Counted from the stretch's first letter, positions 37,507-50,660 are shown. The stretch: DNA of 60,838 nt from Methylobacterium persicinum (GCF_022179525.1 NZ_BPQX01000061.1:1-60838), one strand, 5' to 3'. The notes: generated from the letters alone by a model not told the origin. Translations and numbers: made by a program.

Positions 37507-39572
37507 CAGAACGCCTGTCCGAGGCTGAGATACAGGACGGCCGGGCGGACATGGCCGCCCTTGTAGGCGTCGAGGGGAAAGGCGAGGTCGGCGCGGATCG
37601 GGCCGATGCCCGTGTAGTAGCGCAGGCCGATGCCGACCGACTTGCGGATCGTCTCGTTGAAGTCGGGCAGGGACGACGCGAAGGCGGTACCCGCATCGAA
37701 GAACGGCACCACGCCGATCGTATCCGTCACCTTGATCCGCGCCTCGAGGGACGTTTCGAGCAGGCTTCGCCCACCGATCGGCAGGTTGTAGGGGCCGATG
37801 GGGCCGAGGGTGCGGTAGGGGTAGCCCCGCACCGAACCGCCGCCGCCCGCGAAGAAGCGGAAATTGTCCGGGATCTCGCCGAGCTTCTCTCCCGAGACTG
37901 AGCCGAAGCCGATCCGCCCGGCAAGGATGATCCGCGACTCGTCGTCGACCGAGTAGTAGCCGGAGCCCTGCGCCTTGGCGACGAGGATCCCCGGATCCGA
38001 GATCCCGCCGGGATAGGCGGCCAGCGACGCGATGGCGCGGAAGCCCTGGGTCGGGTCGAGGAGGCTGTCGGTGGAATCGTAGGTCACGGAGGCCGGCACG
38101 CCGATCAGCCGGTAGTTCACGGTGCCGAGGGCGTCCTGCGAGCGGCCCGCCTGGGCGTCGAGGCCGATCTGCGCCGAGAACGTATCCGAGAACCGGTGCC
38201 GGATCGCCCCCGAGACGCCACCGCCATCCACGAGGTAGCTCTGCTGCACCTCCCGCGCGACGAAGGCGTTCGCCAGGAAGTCGTTGCGCGTGCCCCAGAG
38301 GGCCGGCTGCACGTAGGTCGCCGAGAGGCGCCCCCCGAGTCCGTTGGTGCCGATCCCGGCCAGCTTGCGCTGGGTGGCGTAGGGATCGGAGCCGAGGCCG
38401 AGGTAATAGAGGTCCGCGTCGATGCGGAAGGTCTCGCCACCGCCGAACAGGTTGCGGTTGGCGTAATAGGCGCGCACCCCCGGCCCATCGACGGTGGAGT
38501 AGCGCGCCGAGACGCCGATCAGGTTCTTTTCACGCTCGCTCACCTCCACGAAGAGCGGCAGGTTGCCGTCGGCATCGAGGGTCGTCCCCTCGCGGACGCG
38601 GACCGCACCGATCCCCTCCACGCGCGCCACCGACCGGCGGATCGCCGCCACCGCCTGGGGCGAATAAGGATCGCCCGGCTCAGCGTAGATGAAGGAGCGG
38701 ATCGTGGCCGGGTCCATGCCCGGCGCTCCGCTGACGCTCACCGCCCCGATGCCGGCCTTGGGCCCCGGATCGAGGGTGAAGGTCACGTCCATCGCGTGGG
38801 CGGCGTCATCGACCACGGGGTCGCGGTTCACCACCTTGGCGAAGGGGTGCCCCTGCCCGCGGAAGCGATCCACGATCGCGGCCTCCCGGGCGAGCACCGT
38901 GGCCGAGCGTGCCGGCACGTCGTCATCGACGCGGGTGAGACGCGGGGGCAGCACCGCCTCCGGGAAGGGCCGCCCGGACGGGTCCCGCACCGAGATCCGG
39001 CGCAGGGTGTAGAGCGGGCCGAGATCGACGGCGACCTTTACGGGCACAAGGCCGCGGTTGCGCCACGCCTCGGCGGCGCGCACCGCCGCCTCCGTCCGGC
39101 CCGGTGACAGGTCGACGCCGTCGATGCGGATCTCCACCCGCCCCTGGTAGTAGCCGTAGCCGGACAGCACGTCCGCCAGCTTGGCGCGGTCGAGTTCGGC
39201 CCGGCGGATGAGCCCCTCCCCGTCCGGCGGCGCCTCCTGGCGCAGGCGATACAGAGCCGAGGCATCCTGCACGGCCGTCAGGATGTCGGAATCGTCGGTG
39301 CCGGTGATCTTGGCGGCATAGGGCAGCGCCGTCGGGCTAGGAGCCGGCGGCTCCGGATCCGACCCGAACAGGCCGAACAGGTCGAAGGCGCGGGCGGGCT
39401 CAGGCAAGGCCATGCCGGCAGCGCTCGCCGCCCAGGCGATCACCAGACCGCGGGCAGCTTCCTTCGACAGGGAAAGCGGACGTCGAAACAGCGTCAAGCG
39501 GGCGACAGCCGTTAGACCCGATCGCAGCCGGGCTGGCCGTTTCCGTGCTCGGTCATGCTCGACGCCCCCCAC
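37506..39572 (-). CDS. tamA: TamA, Omp85-family outer-membrane barrel
   Basis: Up to 688 residues: a signal peptide, POTRA domains (about 85-370; LDPGPKAGIGAVSVSGAPG and AEPGDPYSPQAVAAIRRS are typical), and a C-terminal Bac_surface_Ag barrel (about 375-688) with the Omp85 loop FFAGGGGSVRGYPYRTLGP (VRGY motif) and the final Phe. It partners TamB, encoded immediately after it. The start is unsure: GTG 39572 gives a ~60-residue leader before mature FDLFGLFG, while TTG 39497 would give a normal signal peptide (TLFRRPLSLSKEAARGL); neither has a good ribosome-binding site. The barrel is complete. Confidence 0.92.
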   Translation of the reverse strand: MGGVEHDRARKRPARLRSGLTAVARLTLFRRPLSLSKEAARGLVIAWAASAAGMALPEPARAFDLFGLFGSDPEPPAPSPTALPYAAKITGTDDSDILTAVQDASALYRLRQEAPPDGEGLIRRAELDRAKLADVLSGYGYYQGRVEIRIDGVDLSPGRTEAAVRAAEAWRNRGLVPVKVAVDLGPLYTLRRISVRDPSGRPFPEAVLPPRLTRVDDDVPARSATVLAREAAIVDRFRGQGHPFAKVVNRDPVVDDAAHAMDVTFTLDPGPKAGIGAVSVSGAPGMDPATIRSFIYAEPGDPYSPQAVAAIRRSVARVEGIGAVRVREGTTLDADGNLPLFVEVSEREKNLIGVSARYSTVDGPGVRAYYANRNLFGGGETFRIDADLYYLGLGSDPYATQRKLAGIGTNGLGGRLSATYVQPALWGTRNDFLANAFVAREVQQSYLVDGGGVSGAIRHRFSDTFSAQIGLDAQAGRSQDALGTVNYRLIGVPASVTYDSTDSLLDPTQGFRAIASLAAYPGGISDPGILVAKAQGSGYYSVDDESRIILAGRIGFGSVSGEKLGEIPDNFRFFAGGGGSVRGYPYRTLGPIGPYNLPIGGRSLLETSLEARIKVTDTIGVVPFFDAGTAFASSLPDFNETIRKSVGIGLRYYTGIGPIRADLAFPLDAYKGGHVRPAVLYLSLGQAF

Positions 39573-39732
39573 GTCTCGCTTGCGCCTCGCCCGGGCGCGA
39601 TGTCACCTCTGTCCGACGGCCGCAAAGTCGCGCGGCCCCGGCCGGTCAGACCACGCTGCAAATGAGACGACTCTGTGGCGAAGACACGTTTCGACTCACA
39701 TCCATCGGTGGAGCGCCCGCGACGGATCGGCT

Positions 39733-41796
39733 TCACGCGGCCCTGACCTTCGTCAGGAAGACGGCGACCGCGCCGCGCAGGGCGGTCGCCTGACGCGACA
39801 GGTCGCTGGCGGCTGCCAGCACCTGCTCGGACCCTTGGCTCGCGGTGGCGGCGGCGGCGTCCACCCCCGTCACATGGCCCGAGACCGCCCGGGTATCCTG
39901 GGACGTCTGCGAGGTGGTGCGGGCGATCTCGGCGGTCGCCGCGCCCTGCTCCTCCACCATCGCCGCGATGTCCGAGCCGATCCGCGCGAGGTCGCGGACC
40001 ACGGTGGCGATGCCCCCGATCGAGGCCACCGAGGCATGCGTCGCCCCGGAGATCTCCGCGACCTTGGCCGCGATGTCGTCGGTGGCGCGGGTGGTCTGGG
40101 AGGCGAGCTCCTTCACTTCGGCGGCGACTACCGCGAAGCCGCGTCCCGCCTCCCCGGCACGGGCCGCCTCGATGGTCGCGTTGAGGGCCAGGAGATTGGT
40201 CTGGCTGGCAACGTTCGAGATCATCCCGACGATCTCGCCGATGCTGGTGGCGGCCTCCGCGAGGCGGCGGACCTCCCCTGCGGCCCCATTGGCGTCCCGC
40301 TCGGCCGACGCAGCCAGGCCCGCGGAGTCGCCGACCTGCGAGGCGATTTCCCGGACCGAAGCCGACAATTCCTCGGTCGCCGCGGCGACGGCATCGGCAG
40401 AGGCGGCGGCCGAGGCCGAGGCCGAGGCGCTGGCGACGGCCCGGCTGAGACCGGTCGTGTCCCGGGCCGCCTTCGCCATACCCAACGCCGAGGACTCCAG
40501 CTGGCTCGCCGCAGCGGACACGGCCTCGACGATGCCGCCCACCTGCCCCTCGAAATCGTCCGCCAGCTTTCGGGCGGCATCCCGCTGGGCGGCCCCGTGT
40601 TCGAGGGTCATTTGCTCCTGTGCGTCCCGTGCCGCCCGCCGTTCCGCGACGCTTTCCCGGAAGGCGACGGCGGCTCCGGTGATGGCCTGCAACTCCCGGG
40701 GGCCGCCCACCGGGAGGGCGACGGCATCGGCTTCGCCTTCCTCCCGGCCGATGGCGGTGAGGGCCCGGGCCACCCGGTTCAGGGGGCGGCTGATGGCGGT
40801 GCCGAGGGCGGCGGCGATTCCCACCGACGCCACGAGCAGGGCGAACGCTCCGCCGATCCAGAGCCACAGCATCCGCTCGGCGCCCGCCCGCAGCAGGCGC
40901 GCCTGCGCTACGAGGGTGCCAGTGAGGCTGTCCTCGACTCCTTTCAGCCCGTCGATGCGCTGCGTGGCGAGCTTGAACCAACCGGGCCCGTCCCGGAAGG
41001 CGGGGGCGTTGCCGGGGATGGTGCCGAGCAGGCTCTCCCGCAGCCGGGAAACCTCCCGGGCCGGGGCGTCTGCCTCCGCTGCCTCAAGGAGGGCGATCTG
41101 GTCGGGTCCTGCGCCCGACCGGAACAGGCTCGCATAGGTGGACTGATTGGCGGCCAGCGTCGCGAGGCGGCGGGATGCCGCCAGATCGTAGGTTCCGGAG
41201 GCGAAGACGGCCGAAGCTGCCGCCCGCTCCTGGCCGGCGGCTTCCTTCATGAGCAGGAAGGCCGCATAAGCCTGGGTGCGCGCGGCGATCGCGGCGTCGT
41301 TCATGGCGCGCCCCATCGCCCGCACGAGGCCGAGGCCGTCGCCGATCATCCCCGTGTAGAGGAGGGTCGCCTGCGGGGCCGGGATCGCCAGCGAATCCAC
41401 GGCGACCCGGTGCGCGGCAAGCCCGTCGAGCTTCTGGATCAAACCCTTGGCGCCGGCCTCCGCCGCCTCGCCCATGGCGGTGAACCCGCCGGCCGCCACA
41501 GCCTCGCGGAGGCCTACCATCGCCGCATCGGTGCGCCCCCGCTGCTCCGTCAGTTCAGGGCCGAACTGCGTTCCCTTGGCCGCTATGAACAGGCTGGAGG
41601 CACCCCGCTCGCGCTGCGCCTCGTGAATGAAGGTGCTGATCCGCGACGCCAACCCGACGAGATCCTCGGCCCGCACCATCTCGGCCCGGCGCGACCACTG
41701 ATCCGCAATCGATAATCCTGCCGCGCCGGTGAACGCGAGGCAGGGCGCCAGCGCCACGGCGAGGATGCGCGAATGCAGTGTCGAAAGAAGAGCCAT
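39733..41796 (-). CDS. Methyl-accepting chemotaxis protein with NIT-type sensor domain
   Basis: A 687-residue chemoreceptor. The first membrane segment (about 8-30) is followed by a helical periplasmic NIT domain (about 45-290; [19 protein letters not shown] is the characteristic start), linked in other proteins to nitrate/nitrite sensing. A second membrane segment (about 312-335) and a HAMP domain lead to the signalling tip with [19 protein letters not shown] and [20 protein letters not shown] run of alternating Ser/Ala (about 448-470) is low complexity. ATG 41796 is preferred to the upstream TTG 41823. Ligand is inferred from the domain only. Confidence 0.9.
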   Translation of the reverse strand: MALLSTLHSRILAVALAPCLAFTGAAGLSIADQWSRRAEMVRAEDLVGLASRISTFIHEAQRERGASSLFIAAKGTQFGPELTEQRGRTDAAMVGLREAVAAGGFTAMGEAAEAGAKGLIQKLDGLAAHRVAVDSLAIPAPQATLLYTGMIGDGLGLVRAMGRAMNDAAIAARTQAYAAFLLMKEAAGQERAAASAVFASGTYDLAASRRLATLAANQSTYASLFRSGAGPDQIALLEAAEADAPAREVSRLRESLLGTIPGNAPAFRDGPGWFKLATQRIDGLKGVEDSLTGTLVAQARLLRAGAERMLWLWIGGAFALLVASVGIAAALGTAISRPLNRVARALTAIGREEGEADAVALPVGGPRELQAITGAAVAFRESVAERRAARDAQEQMTLEHGAAQRDAARKLADDFEGQVGGIVEAVSAAASQLESSALGMAKAARDTTGLSRAVASASASASAAASADAVAAATEELSASVREIASQVGDSAGLAASAERDANGAAGEVRRLAEAATSIGEIVGMISNVASQTNLLALNATIEAARAGEAGRGFAVVAAEVKELASQTTRATDDIAAKVAEISGATHASVASIGGIATVVRDLARIGSDIAAMVEEQGAATAEIARTTSQTSQDTRAVSGHVTGVDAAAATASQGSEQVLAAASDLSRQATALRGAVAVFLTKVRAA

Positions 41797-42140
41797 GGCA
41801 GAGTCGCAAGTCAAAATGAGCAAATAAAAAATAATCTGCTGCGTTAAAATTCTCGTTACTTACGCCGCCTAGCCCATCATTCTCGATGCGCGATTTGCCA
41901 GCATCAATGATGTCTACTTGGGCGGATGGCCAAGTTGTTCGGCAATCGTCCCGGCGACGAGCGAAGAGGCGCAACGAATAGTCTGATCCGTCTAGCGATG
42001 CCGAAGGCTCGCGTCCGGGAGTATGACCGGTTCGCATTCATGCGGGCAGAGGATCGGCCGAACCGTCCGGCTCGTGGAACCTCCGCCGGGCGGGCGACCT
42101 GAACGGGATCGGCGGACGGGCCGGAACAGGAGATTTTGCG
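41797..42140. other. AT-rich divergent intergenic region
   Basis: This 344-bp spacer between the chemoreceptor (minus) and cupin (plus) genes is clearly AT-rich for its first ~110 bases and must carry the chemoreceptor promoter. Several short open frames cross it, but none has a credible start, ribosome-binding site or family-like sequence. I see no RNA gene or clear operator in it. Confidence 0.5.
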
Positions 42141-42569
42141 ATGGCCGAGGCGACGGACGGGACCGGGATCTTCGACGTGGGGGCCATCGCGGCGGCCCTG
42201 CCGGACAGCGCGGCGACCCTGCTCGCGGACACCTATCTCACCGACCGGCCGGCGGCGAGCGCCCGGGTCTTCAGGGTCTACCGGCCGACGCCGGCGCATT
42301 ATCACGAGACCTGCGACGAGTACCTCTACTGCCTGTCCGGCCGGGGGACGTTCTGGATGCGCGACCCCGCCACGGTGGCGCCCTTCATGGCGGGCCAACT
42401 CCTGTTCTTCGAGAAGGGCACGGTCCACGCGATGCCCGAGATCGATACCGGCGAGCCGGTGGTGTTTCTGTCCATCGATACGCCCCGGCGGGCGCCGACC
42501 GACATCGTGTTCGTCAACCCGGAGGATGGCGGCCCGGCGACCTTCATGGCCCGCAACGCTGGGTCGTGA
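42141..42569 (+). CDS. Cupin-domain protein
   Basis: A 142-residue single-domain cupin. The metal-site motifs are visible: HYHETCDEYLYCLSGRG (His-x-His, Glu) and FFEKGTVHAMPEI (Pro position altered, His present). Cupins bind a metal and act as small dioxygenases, isomerases or sugar-binding proteins; which applies is not evident. It is convergent with the MFS transporter gene, 5 bp away. Confidence 0.85.
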   Translation: MAEATDGTGIFDVGAIAAALPDSAATLLADTYLTDRPAASARVFRVYRPTPAHYHETCDEYLYCLSGRGTFWMRDPATVAPFMAGQLLFFEKGTVHAMPEIDTGEPVVFLSIDTPRRAPTDIVFVNPEDGGPATFMARNAGS

Positions 42570-42574
42570 GGGCC

Positions 42575-43738
42575 CTAGAACCGGAGGAAGCGCCCTCCGG
42601 CCGCCACCCCGATGAGGAGCACGGCGAGCGTGAGGAACGCCGCCGGCAGGCTGGTCGCCGCAGCGATGAAGCCGATGGCCGCCGGCCCGGCGAGCACGCC
42701 GGCATAGCCGAAAGTCGTCACGGCTGGCACGGCGACGCTGGCCGGCATCGCCGTCTGCCGGCCGGCGGCGGTGAAGAGCACCGGCACGATGTTGGCGCAG
42801 CCGGCACCGACCAAGGCATAGCCGCCGACCGTCGCCTGCCAGGTGGTCACCGCCACGGTCAGGGCGAGGCCGGCCGCGGCGCAGAGGCCGCCGAGGAGGA
42901 GGATCCTCTGCCGGCCGAGGCGGGCCACGATGTGGTCACCGGCCAGCCGGCCGACGGTCATCGTCACGGAGAAGGCGGCGTAGCCCAACGCGGCCAGGGC
43001 GGGCTCGAGGTGCCGGTCTTGCACGAGGAAGACGGCGCTCCAATCGAGGACCGAGCCCTCCGTCAGGAACACGATGCAGCAGAGCAGGCCGATGAGCAGA
43101 ACCGCCCCCCGCGGGATAGCGAAGGCCGGGCCGCCGGACGTCGCCGCCCGGGCCAGGATGCCCGGCCACGCGGCGGCGAACAGGGCGGCGACGGCCGCGA
43201 GGGCCACGCTCGCCATGCCGAGCGTTCCAAACCCGACGGAGAGAAGCCCCCCGGCGGCGAGCGCCCCCACGAGGCTGCCGAGGCTGTAGAGGCCGTGGAA
43301 GCCCGACATCATCGGCCGCCCGGCGGCCCGCTCGACGGCCACGGCCTGGAGGTTCATGGCGCAATCCACCATCCCCATTCCCCCGCCGAACAGCAGCAGC
43401 GCGGGCGCCAGCAGCGCCGCTCTGTCTGCGGTGGCGAGGACCGGGAGGGCGAGCCCGATTGCAGCAGTTCCCCCGATCAGGACGGGCCGGAGCCCGATCC
43501 GCGCCGCGGCTGCGCCCGCCAGGGGCATGGCGAAGAGCGACCCCACCCCGAGGCACAGGAGCAGGAGGCCGAGCTGCCCCTCGCCGAGGCCGGCCCGAAC
43601 CTTCACATACGGGACCAGGGCCGCCCAGGAGGCCGTGCCGATCCCGACGATCAGGAACAGGGCGCGGGTGGACCACGCCTCGGCCCGGCGTGACTGCGGG
43701 GCCCTGGCGGTGGCATCTGTCGCGGCGAGGGTCGGCAT
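42575..43738 (-). CDS. MFS transporter
   Basis: A 387-residue major-facilitator protein with twelve predicted membrane segments. The segment 2-3 loop contains a degenerate MFS motif (GAAAARIGLRPVLIGG), and FGGGMGMVDCAMNLQAVAVE and SGFHGLYSLGSLVGA are typical of the YbjJ/fucose-permease-like branch. The substrate is unknown. ATG 43738 (MPTLAATDATARAPQ) gives a short cytoplasmic N-terminus; the longer frame to 43861 has no homology that I recognise. Confidence 0.85.
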   Translation of the reverse strand: MPTLAATDATARAPQSRRAEAWSTRALFLIVGIGTASWAALVPYVKVRAGLGEGQLGLLLLCLGVGSLFAMPLAGAAAARIGLRPVLIGGTAAIGLALPVLATADRAALLAPALLLFGGGMGMVDCAMNLQAVAVERAAGRPMMSGFHGLYSLGSLVGALAAGGLLSVGFGTLGMASVALAAVAALFAAAWPGILARAATSGGPAFAIPRGAVLLIGLLCCIVFLTEGSVLDWSAVFLVQDRHLEPALAALGYAAFSVTMTVGRLAGDHIVARLGRQRILLLGGLCAAAGLALTVAVTTWQATVGGYALVGAGCANIVPVLFTAAGRQTAMPASVAVPAVTTFGYAGVLAGPAAIGFIAAATSLPAAFLTLAVLLIGVAAGGRFLRF

Positions 43739-44011
43739 CGGCACCGATGACTGCGATTCGGGAACGCGACCTATGTGACGGCGGCGATTCACGGTCGCAA
43801 GGCGCCGACACGCCCGTCTGCCCTGCAGGAACAGGGCGCGGGCGGTTGCCGCCGTACTCATTTCGTTCTAGCAAGCTCCCGCGGGGGCGGGTCCGCAACC
43901 GGACCGTCGCACCTTGTCATCGGCCTGCGGGGATCGACATGAGCCGATGTCGCGGCCGGTCCGCCGGACGCATCCCTATCCGCGTCGACGCCTCGAAAGA
44001 CCGCCGCCCTC

Positions 44012-47110
<3,099 letters not shown>

Positions 47111-47686
47111 GGCTCATCCGCGACGCGTCCTGACCCGGCCGCATCCCGTCGCGAGGGATCGCGCGGCGGCTGGTCCGCAGGCTGACTCAGGCCTTACGCC
47201 GTCAGCGCCCGTCGATTGGCAAATTTTGCCGCGTTGCCCGAACAGTGTGGGACGCCCCGCCCTGATTCGACCGCCGACGGTGCGGTTCCGGGCGCGCGAA
47301 ACTGACCGATCCGACCCCTGAGAGGCATGTCGGCGGCCCCGGCGCGGCGCAGCCGGCGCCAGGGCCGATTACCGGTTCGTCCCGTTTCCTTCCGGGACAA
47401 CAGCTTGACCGTTCAACGATATTTTTCCGGAAGGCTCGCTTCACCGAGGTGTTGCATCGCGGCAAATATGCGACTTTTGCGCAACGCTTGGGCCGCACGT
47501 GCCAAACAGACAAGCATTCCCCTGTCTTTCAAAGGGGGTTTGTAGAATAGTCCCAGACGTTGAGACGGTGCGGCTCCGTGGGGGCGCTCGGCATTGAACG
47601 AACGGCGATCGCCTAGGGCGGATATGACCGGCACGGTAATGCCGAAAGCGGGACGGAAGCCGAAGACCTTGGGAAGGACCGATATA
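47111..47686. other. Intergenic region before the outer-membrane protein gene
   Basis: This 576-bp stretch has no credible gene: the open frames crossing it lack starts with ribosome-binding sites and any family resemblance. From about 47400 on it becomes AT-richer and probably holds the promoter of the outer-membrane protein gene. A long untranslated leader or small RNA is possible but I see no clear terminator inside it. Confidence 0.45.
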
Positions 47687-48682
47687 ATGATGAAGAACTG
47701 GCTCGCGGCCGGCGCGGTCGCGCTCACGGTCGGTATGACGTCTACGATTGCACAAGCGCAAACCACCACCGTTCCGGGTGAGCAGGTCGGCCTCGCGGTT
47801 GGCGCTCCGCTCCCCGAGGGTGTGTACGCGATCAACACCTTCACCTACCGCCGCACCGACGGCCGGAACGACGCGGACACCGCCGTCAACATCCCGGTCC
47901 TCGTGTGGTCGACCCCGCTTGTGCCCTTCGGCGGCCGCATCGAGCTGCTGCTCGCGCCCCCGACCGTGTTCGCCTTCACCCGTAACCCGGCCGGCGTCGC
48001 CAACAAGGACATCTCGATCAACGTCGGCACCTTCGTCGGCGGCATCTGGGCCTTCGACCTCGGCGGCAACTTCGGCGCCAGCTTGCTTGGCGGTGTCTAC
48101 CTGAACGACCTCGACGGCGACCGCGGCTCGCTCTACGCCGGCCAGTTCAACGCCGCCGGCCGTCCGATCGGCACCCCGATCCTGCCGCAGCTGTCCTCCA
48201 ACACCTACCGCTTCGGCGTCGCCGGCAGCTACACGGGTGACGGCTGGAACATCACCGCCAACCTGACCGCCAACATCTACGACTCCCCCGGCCGCTTCGG
48301 TGGTCCGGTCGGCGCCGCCATCGGCCCGATCCGCCTGTCCGACGCCCTCAACCTCGACCTGACGGCGACCAAGACCTTCGGCAACTTCGAGATCGGCGCC
48401 GTCGGCTACGGCACCTACAACTTCGACATCAGCCAGTTCAGCGCGGCAGTGAACAACCGCGGCCGCTTCGCCCTCGGCGGTCTCGTCGGCTACGACTTCA
48501 AGGTGTTCAAGGTTCAGGCCTACGTCGCCCGCGACGTCGTGACCGGCGCGACCCTGACCAATGCCTTCACCGGCCGGACCCGCTCCGACTACTCGACCGA
48601 CGGCTGGATCCGGTTCATCGTTCCGCTCTACAGCCCGGCCGCCGCGTCGCCGATCCCGGCCCCGCTCGTCCGCAAGTACTGA
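47687..48682 (+). CDS. Outer-membrane protein of the Phenol_MetA_deg/SphA type
   Basis: A 331-residue exported protein. A signal peptide (AAGAVALTVGMTSTIAQA) precedes amphipathic beta-strands with the pattern GVYAINTFTYRRTDGRND ... LLLAPPTVFAF ... FGVAGSYTGDGWNITANL, as in the Phenol_MetA_deg family of putative transport barrels. Codon use is biased to strongly used codons, suggesting high expression. GGAAGGA lies 8 nt before ATG 47687 (a second ATG follows directly). A strong terminator follows at 48737. Substrate is unknown. Confidence 0.75.
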   Translation: MMKNWLAAGAVALTVGMTSTIAQAQTTTVPGEQVGLAVGAPLPEGVYAINTFTYRRTDGRNDADTAVNIPVLVWSTPLVPFGGRIELLLAPPTVFAFTRNPAGVANKDISINVGTFVGGIWAFDLGGNFGASLLGGVYLNDLDGDRGSLYAGQFNAAGRPIGTPILPQLSSNTYRFGVAGSYTGDGWNITANLTANIYDSPGRFGGPVGAAIGPIRLSDALNLDLTATKTFGNFEIGAVGYGTYNFDISQFSAAVNNRGRFALGGLVGYDFKVFKVQAYVARDVVTGATLTNAFTGRTRSDYSTDGWIRFIVPLYSPAAASPIPAPLVRKY

Positions 48683-48736
48683 GATCGGAACACGGTCGCG
48701 GCGCCGAGCGCGCCGCGGCCCTCCGCTCCCGCGAAG

Positions 48737-48765
48737 GCCCGGTCCCTTTGGGGATCGGGCTTTCG
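48737..48765 (+). terminator. Intrinsic terminator of the outer-membrane protein gene
   Basis: A 10-bp stem with one G-U pair (48737-48746 with 48751-48760), a TTTG loop and a TTTCG tail lies about 55 bp after the stop codon of the outer-membrane protein gene. Confidence 0.8.
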
Positions 48766-48855
48766 TCGTTTCCGAACCCGCTCGCTCTCCCGCAGGCCCG
48801 AACCGCGGACACCGGCATTGCGCCTTGGCCGCTTTTGTGGGAAATTTACCCACAT

Positions 48856-49053
48856 ATGACTTGCGGGGGCTTGGCGGGGAGTGAACCCTTGGACTTGCGG
48901 GATCAACCGGTGCACAACAGGCGGACATGGCGGTGGCGCGATCTCGCGGCGCTCGTGGCCGTCGCGGTCTGGTCCGTGCTGATCGTGGAACTGTTCCCCG
49001 CGCCCGTACCCGCGCCGCCTGCCATCCCCTACTCCCTCGCGCGCCTGCGCTGA
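48856..49053 (+). CDS. Possible small single-pass membrane protein
   Basis: A 65-residue frame with a charged segment (HNRRTWRWRD), one good membrane helix (LAALVAVAVWSVLIVELF) and a Pro-rich tail. The start is uncertain: ATG 48856, TTG 48889 (preceded by GGGGAG) or GTG 48910. The arrangement, basic residues then helix, is that of a small inner-membrane protein, but homology cannot be judged by eye. Confidence 0.4.
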   Translation: MTCGGLAGSEPLDLRDQPVHNRRTWRWRDLAALVAVAVWSVLIVELFPAPVPAPPAIPYSLARLR

Positions 49054-49159
49054 CCCGTCGGCGCTAAAGGGAAAGGGAGGGCCGCCATCGGTCCGGGGCG
49101 CTGACCGCCGCACCCGGTGTCCCGTCGTCTGCGGCTTCCTACTTAAGGGAGGCTTCGGC

Positions 49160-50182
49160 ATGGGCGCCTCTCCGGAGGCACCGCCGGTCGGGCAAGGCGA
49201 AGGGGCGCCGATGATGCAGGGCGAACGAAAAATCCCGGTCCAGGTTCAGCCGAAGACCGCCGACTACAGCTACGACCTCGACAAGGCGATCGGCGCGGTC
49301 CTGTCCCTTTCGAGTCGTGTGCCCGAGGACGGGTTCACCGCGGAGACCCTCGGCACCGAGCGGGCCGGCAACGGCGTCGTCATCGGCGAGGACGGGCTGG
49401 TGCTCACGATCGGCTATCTCGTCACCGAGGCCGATAGCGTCTGGCTGACGACCCGGGAAGGACGCTCCGTGCCGGGGCATGTCCTCGGCTTCGATGCCGC
49501 CACCGGCTTCGGCCTCGTCCAGGCCCTCGGCGACCTCGGCACCCCGGTGCTACGGCTGGGACGGTCTGCCTCCCTCAAGATCGGCGATCGGGCGGTGCTC
49601 GCGGGCGGCGGCGGACGCAGCCACAGCGTGGCCGTCGAGGTGATCGCCCGGCAGGAATTCGCGGGCTACTGGGAATACGTCCTGGATGAAGCGCTGTTCA
49701 CGGCGCCCTCGCATCCCCATTGGGGCGGGACGGCGCTGATCGGCCCGAAGGGCGACCTCCTTGGGATCGGTTCGCTGCAGCTTCAGCAGGGCGGGCAGGC
49801 GGCCGGACGGGCGATCAACATGATCGTCCCCATCGACCTCCTGCCGCCCATCCTCGACGACCTCAGGACCCGGGGACGCGCGAACCGGCCGCCGCGCCCG
49901 TGGCTCGGCCTCTACGCGACGGAGAGCGAGGAAGGCATCGTCATCATGGGGCTGGCCGATGGCGGCCCGGCGGAGACGGCCGGCCTCCAGGGTGGCGACG
50001 TCGTCGCGGCGGTCGCCGGCGAGCCGGTTTCGGATCTCGCCGCCATGTTCAGGTCCATCTGGGCCCTGGGTGAGGCTGGGGCGCGGATCCCGCTGACGGT
50101 CAAGCGGGACGGCAGGGCGGTGCTGCTCACGGTAGTCTCCGGCGACCGGGACAAGTTTCTGCGGACGCCATCGGTCCATTGA
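49160..50182 (+). CDS. HtrA-like PDZ protein lacking the catalytic triad (pseudoprotease)
   Basis: A 340-residue protein with a trypsin-like domain (about 40-235) and a C-terminal PDZ domain (about 243-335, PWLGLYATESEEGIVIMGL). All three catalytic positions are changed compared with the DegP homologue in the same window: the His site is Tyr86 (LTIGYLV for ITNAHVI), the Asp region reads ATGFGLVQAL for RTDLAVL, and the Ser motif GNSGGAL reads PHWGGTAL. It has no signal peptide, so it is probably cytoplasmic. It may bind substrates or partners without cutting. GGGAGG lies 7 nt before the ATG. Confidence 0.85.
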   Translation: MGASPEAPPVGQGEGAPMMQGERKIPVQVQPKTADYSYDLDKAIGAVLSLSSRVPEDGFTAETLGTERAGNGVVIGEDGLVLTIGYLVTEADSVWLTTREGRSVPGHVLGFDAATGFGLVQALGDLGTPVLRLGRSASLKIGDRAVLAGGGGRSHSVAVEVIARQEFAGYWEYVLDEALFTAPSHPHWGGTALIGPKGDLLGIGSLQLQQGGQAAGRAINMIVPIDLLPPILDDLRTRGRANRPPRPWLGLYATESEEGIVIMGLADGGPAETAGLQGGDVVAAVAGEPVSDLAAMFRSIWALGEAGARIPLTVKRDGRAVLLTVVSGDRDKFLRTPSVH

Positions 50183-50318
50183 GGTTGCCACAACCTCGCC
50201 GCGAAAACGCCTCGACCCTGCAAGTTCGACAACCGTAATCTCAGGACCAGTTCAGGTCGGCGGGCTGATTCTCCCTACGAACCGGCGCCCGCCGCCGGGA
50301 GACGATGGAGGTCCTGTC

Positions 50319-50600
50319 ATGGCATTCGTGAGCGTCCTTCGCACCAAAGCCCTCGTCAAACCCGCGATCCTCGCCGCCGCCCTGGCCGGCGGCCTAGGTT
50401 TGGCCGGGACAGCCGAGGCGGCCGGCGGCTGCGGCCCGGGGTTCCACCCGAACCCGTGGGGCGTGTGCCGCCCGAACTTCGGCTATGGCCCCCGCCCCTA
50501 TTGGGGGCGTCCGGTCGGCGTGTATGGCGGCTACGGCTATGTCCGCCCGCGGCCCTACTACCGGCCCTACGGCTATTACGGGCCGCGCCCGTTCTACTAA
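50319..50600 (+). CDS. Secreted GCG/CRPN-motif Tyr/Gly/Pro-rich protein
   Basis: A 93-residue exported protein. After the signal peptide (ILAAALAGGLGLAGTAEA) comes the motif GGCGPGFHPNPWGVCRPN, the GCG...CRPN prefix seen in small proteins of Rhizobiales, followed by a Tyr/Arg/Pro/Gly-rich tail. The two Cys may pair. The tail looks like an adhesive or wall-associated disordered segment; function is unknown. GGAGG lies before the ATG, and a strong terminator follows. Confidence 0.85.
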   Translation: MAFVSVLRTKALVKPAILAAALAGGLGLAGTAEAAGGCGPGFHPNPWGVCRPNFGYGPRPYWGRPVGVYGGYGYVRPRPYYRPYGYYGPRPFY

Positions 50601-50622
50601 GATCGGTTCCGATCTCGCACCT

Positions 50623-50660
50623 GCAAAAGGCGTTCCATCAGCCGATGGGGCGCCTTTTGC
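50623..50660 (+). terminator. Two-part hairpin terminator
   Basis: A 10-bp stem (50623-50632 with 50651-50660, GCAAAAGGCG/CGCCTTTTGC) encloses a second 5-bp stem (CCATC/GATGG) with an AGCC loop, just after the GCG/CRPN gene. The outer stem itself carries the A and T tracts, so it can act in both directions. Confidence 0.75.

Noticed and set aside
41824-42140. Riboswitch or small RNA between the chemoreceptor and cupin genes
   Set aside because: The region is AT-rich but shows no conserved fold or terminator that I can recognise.
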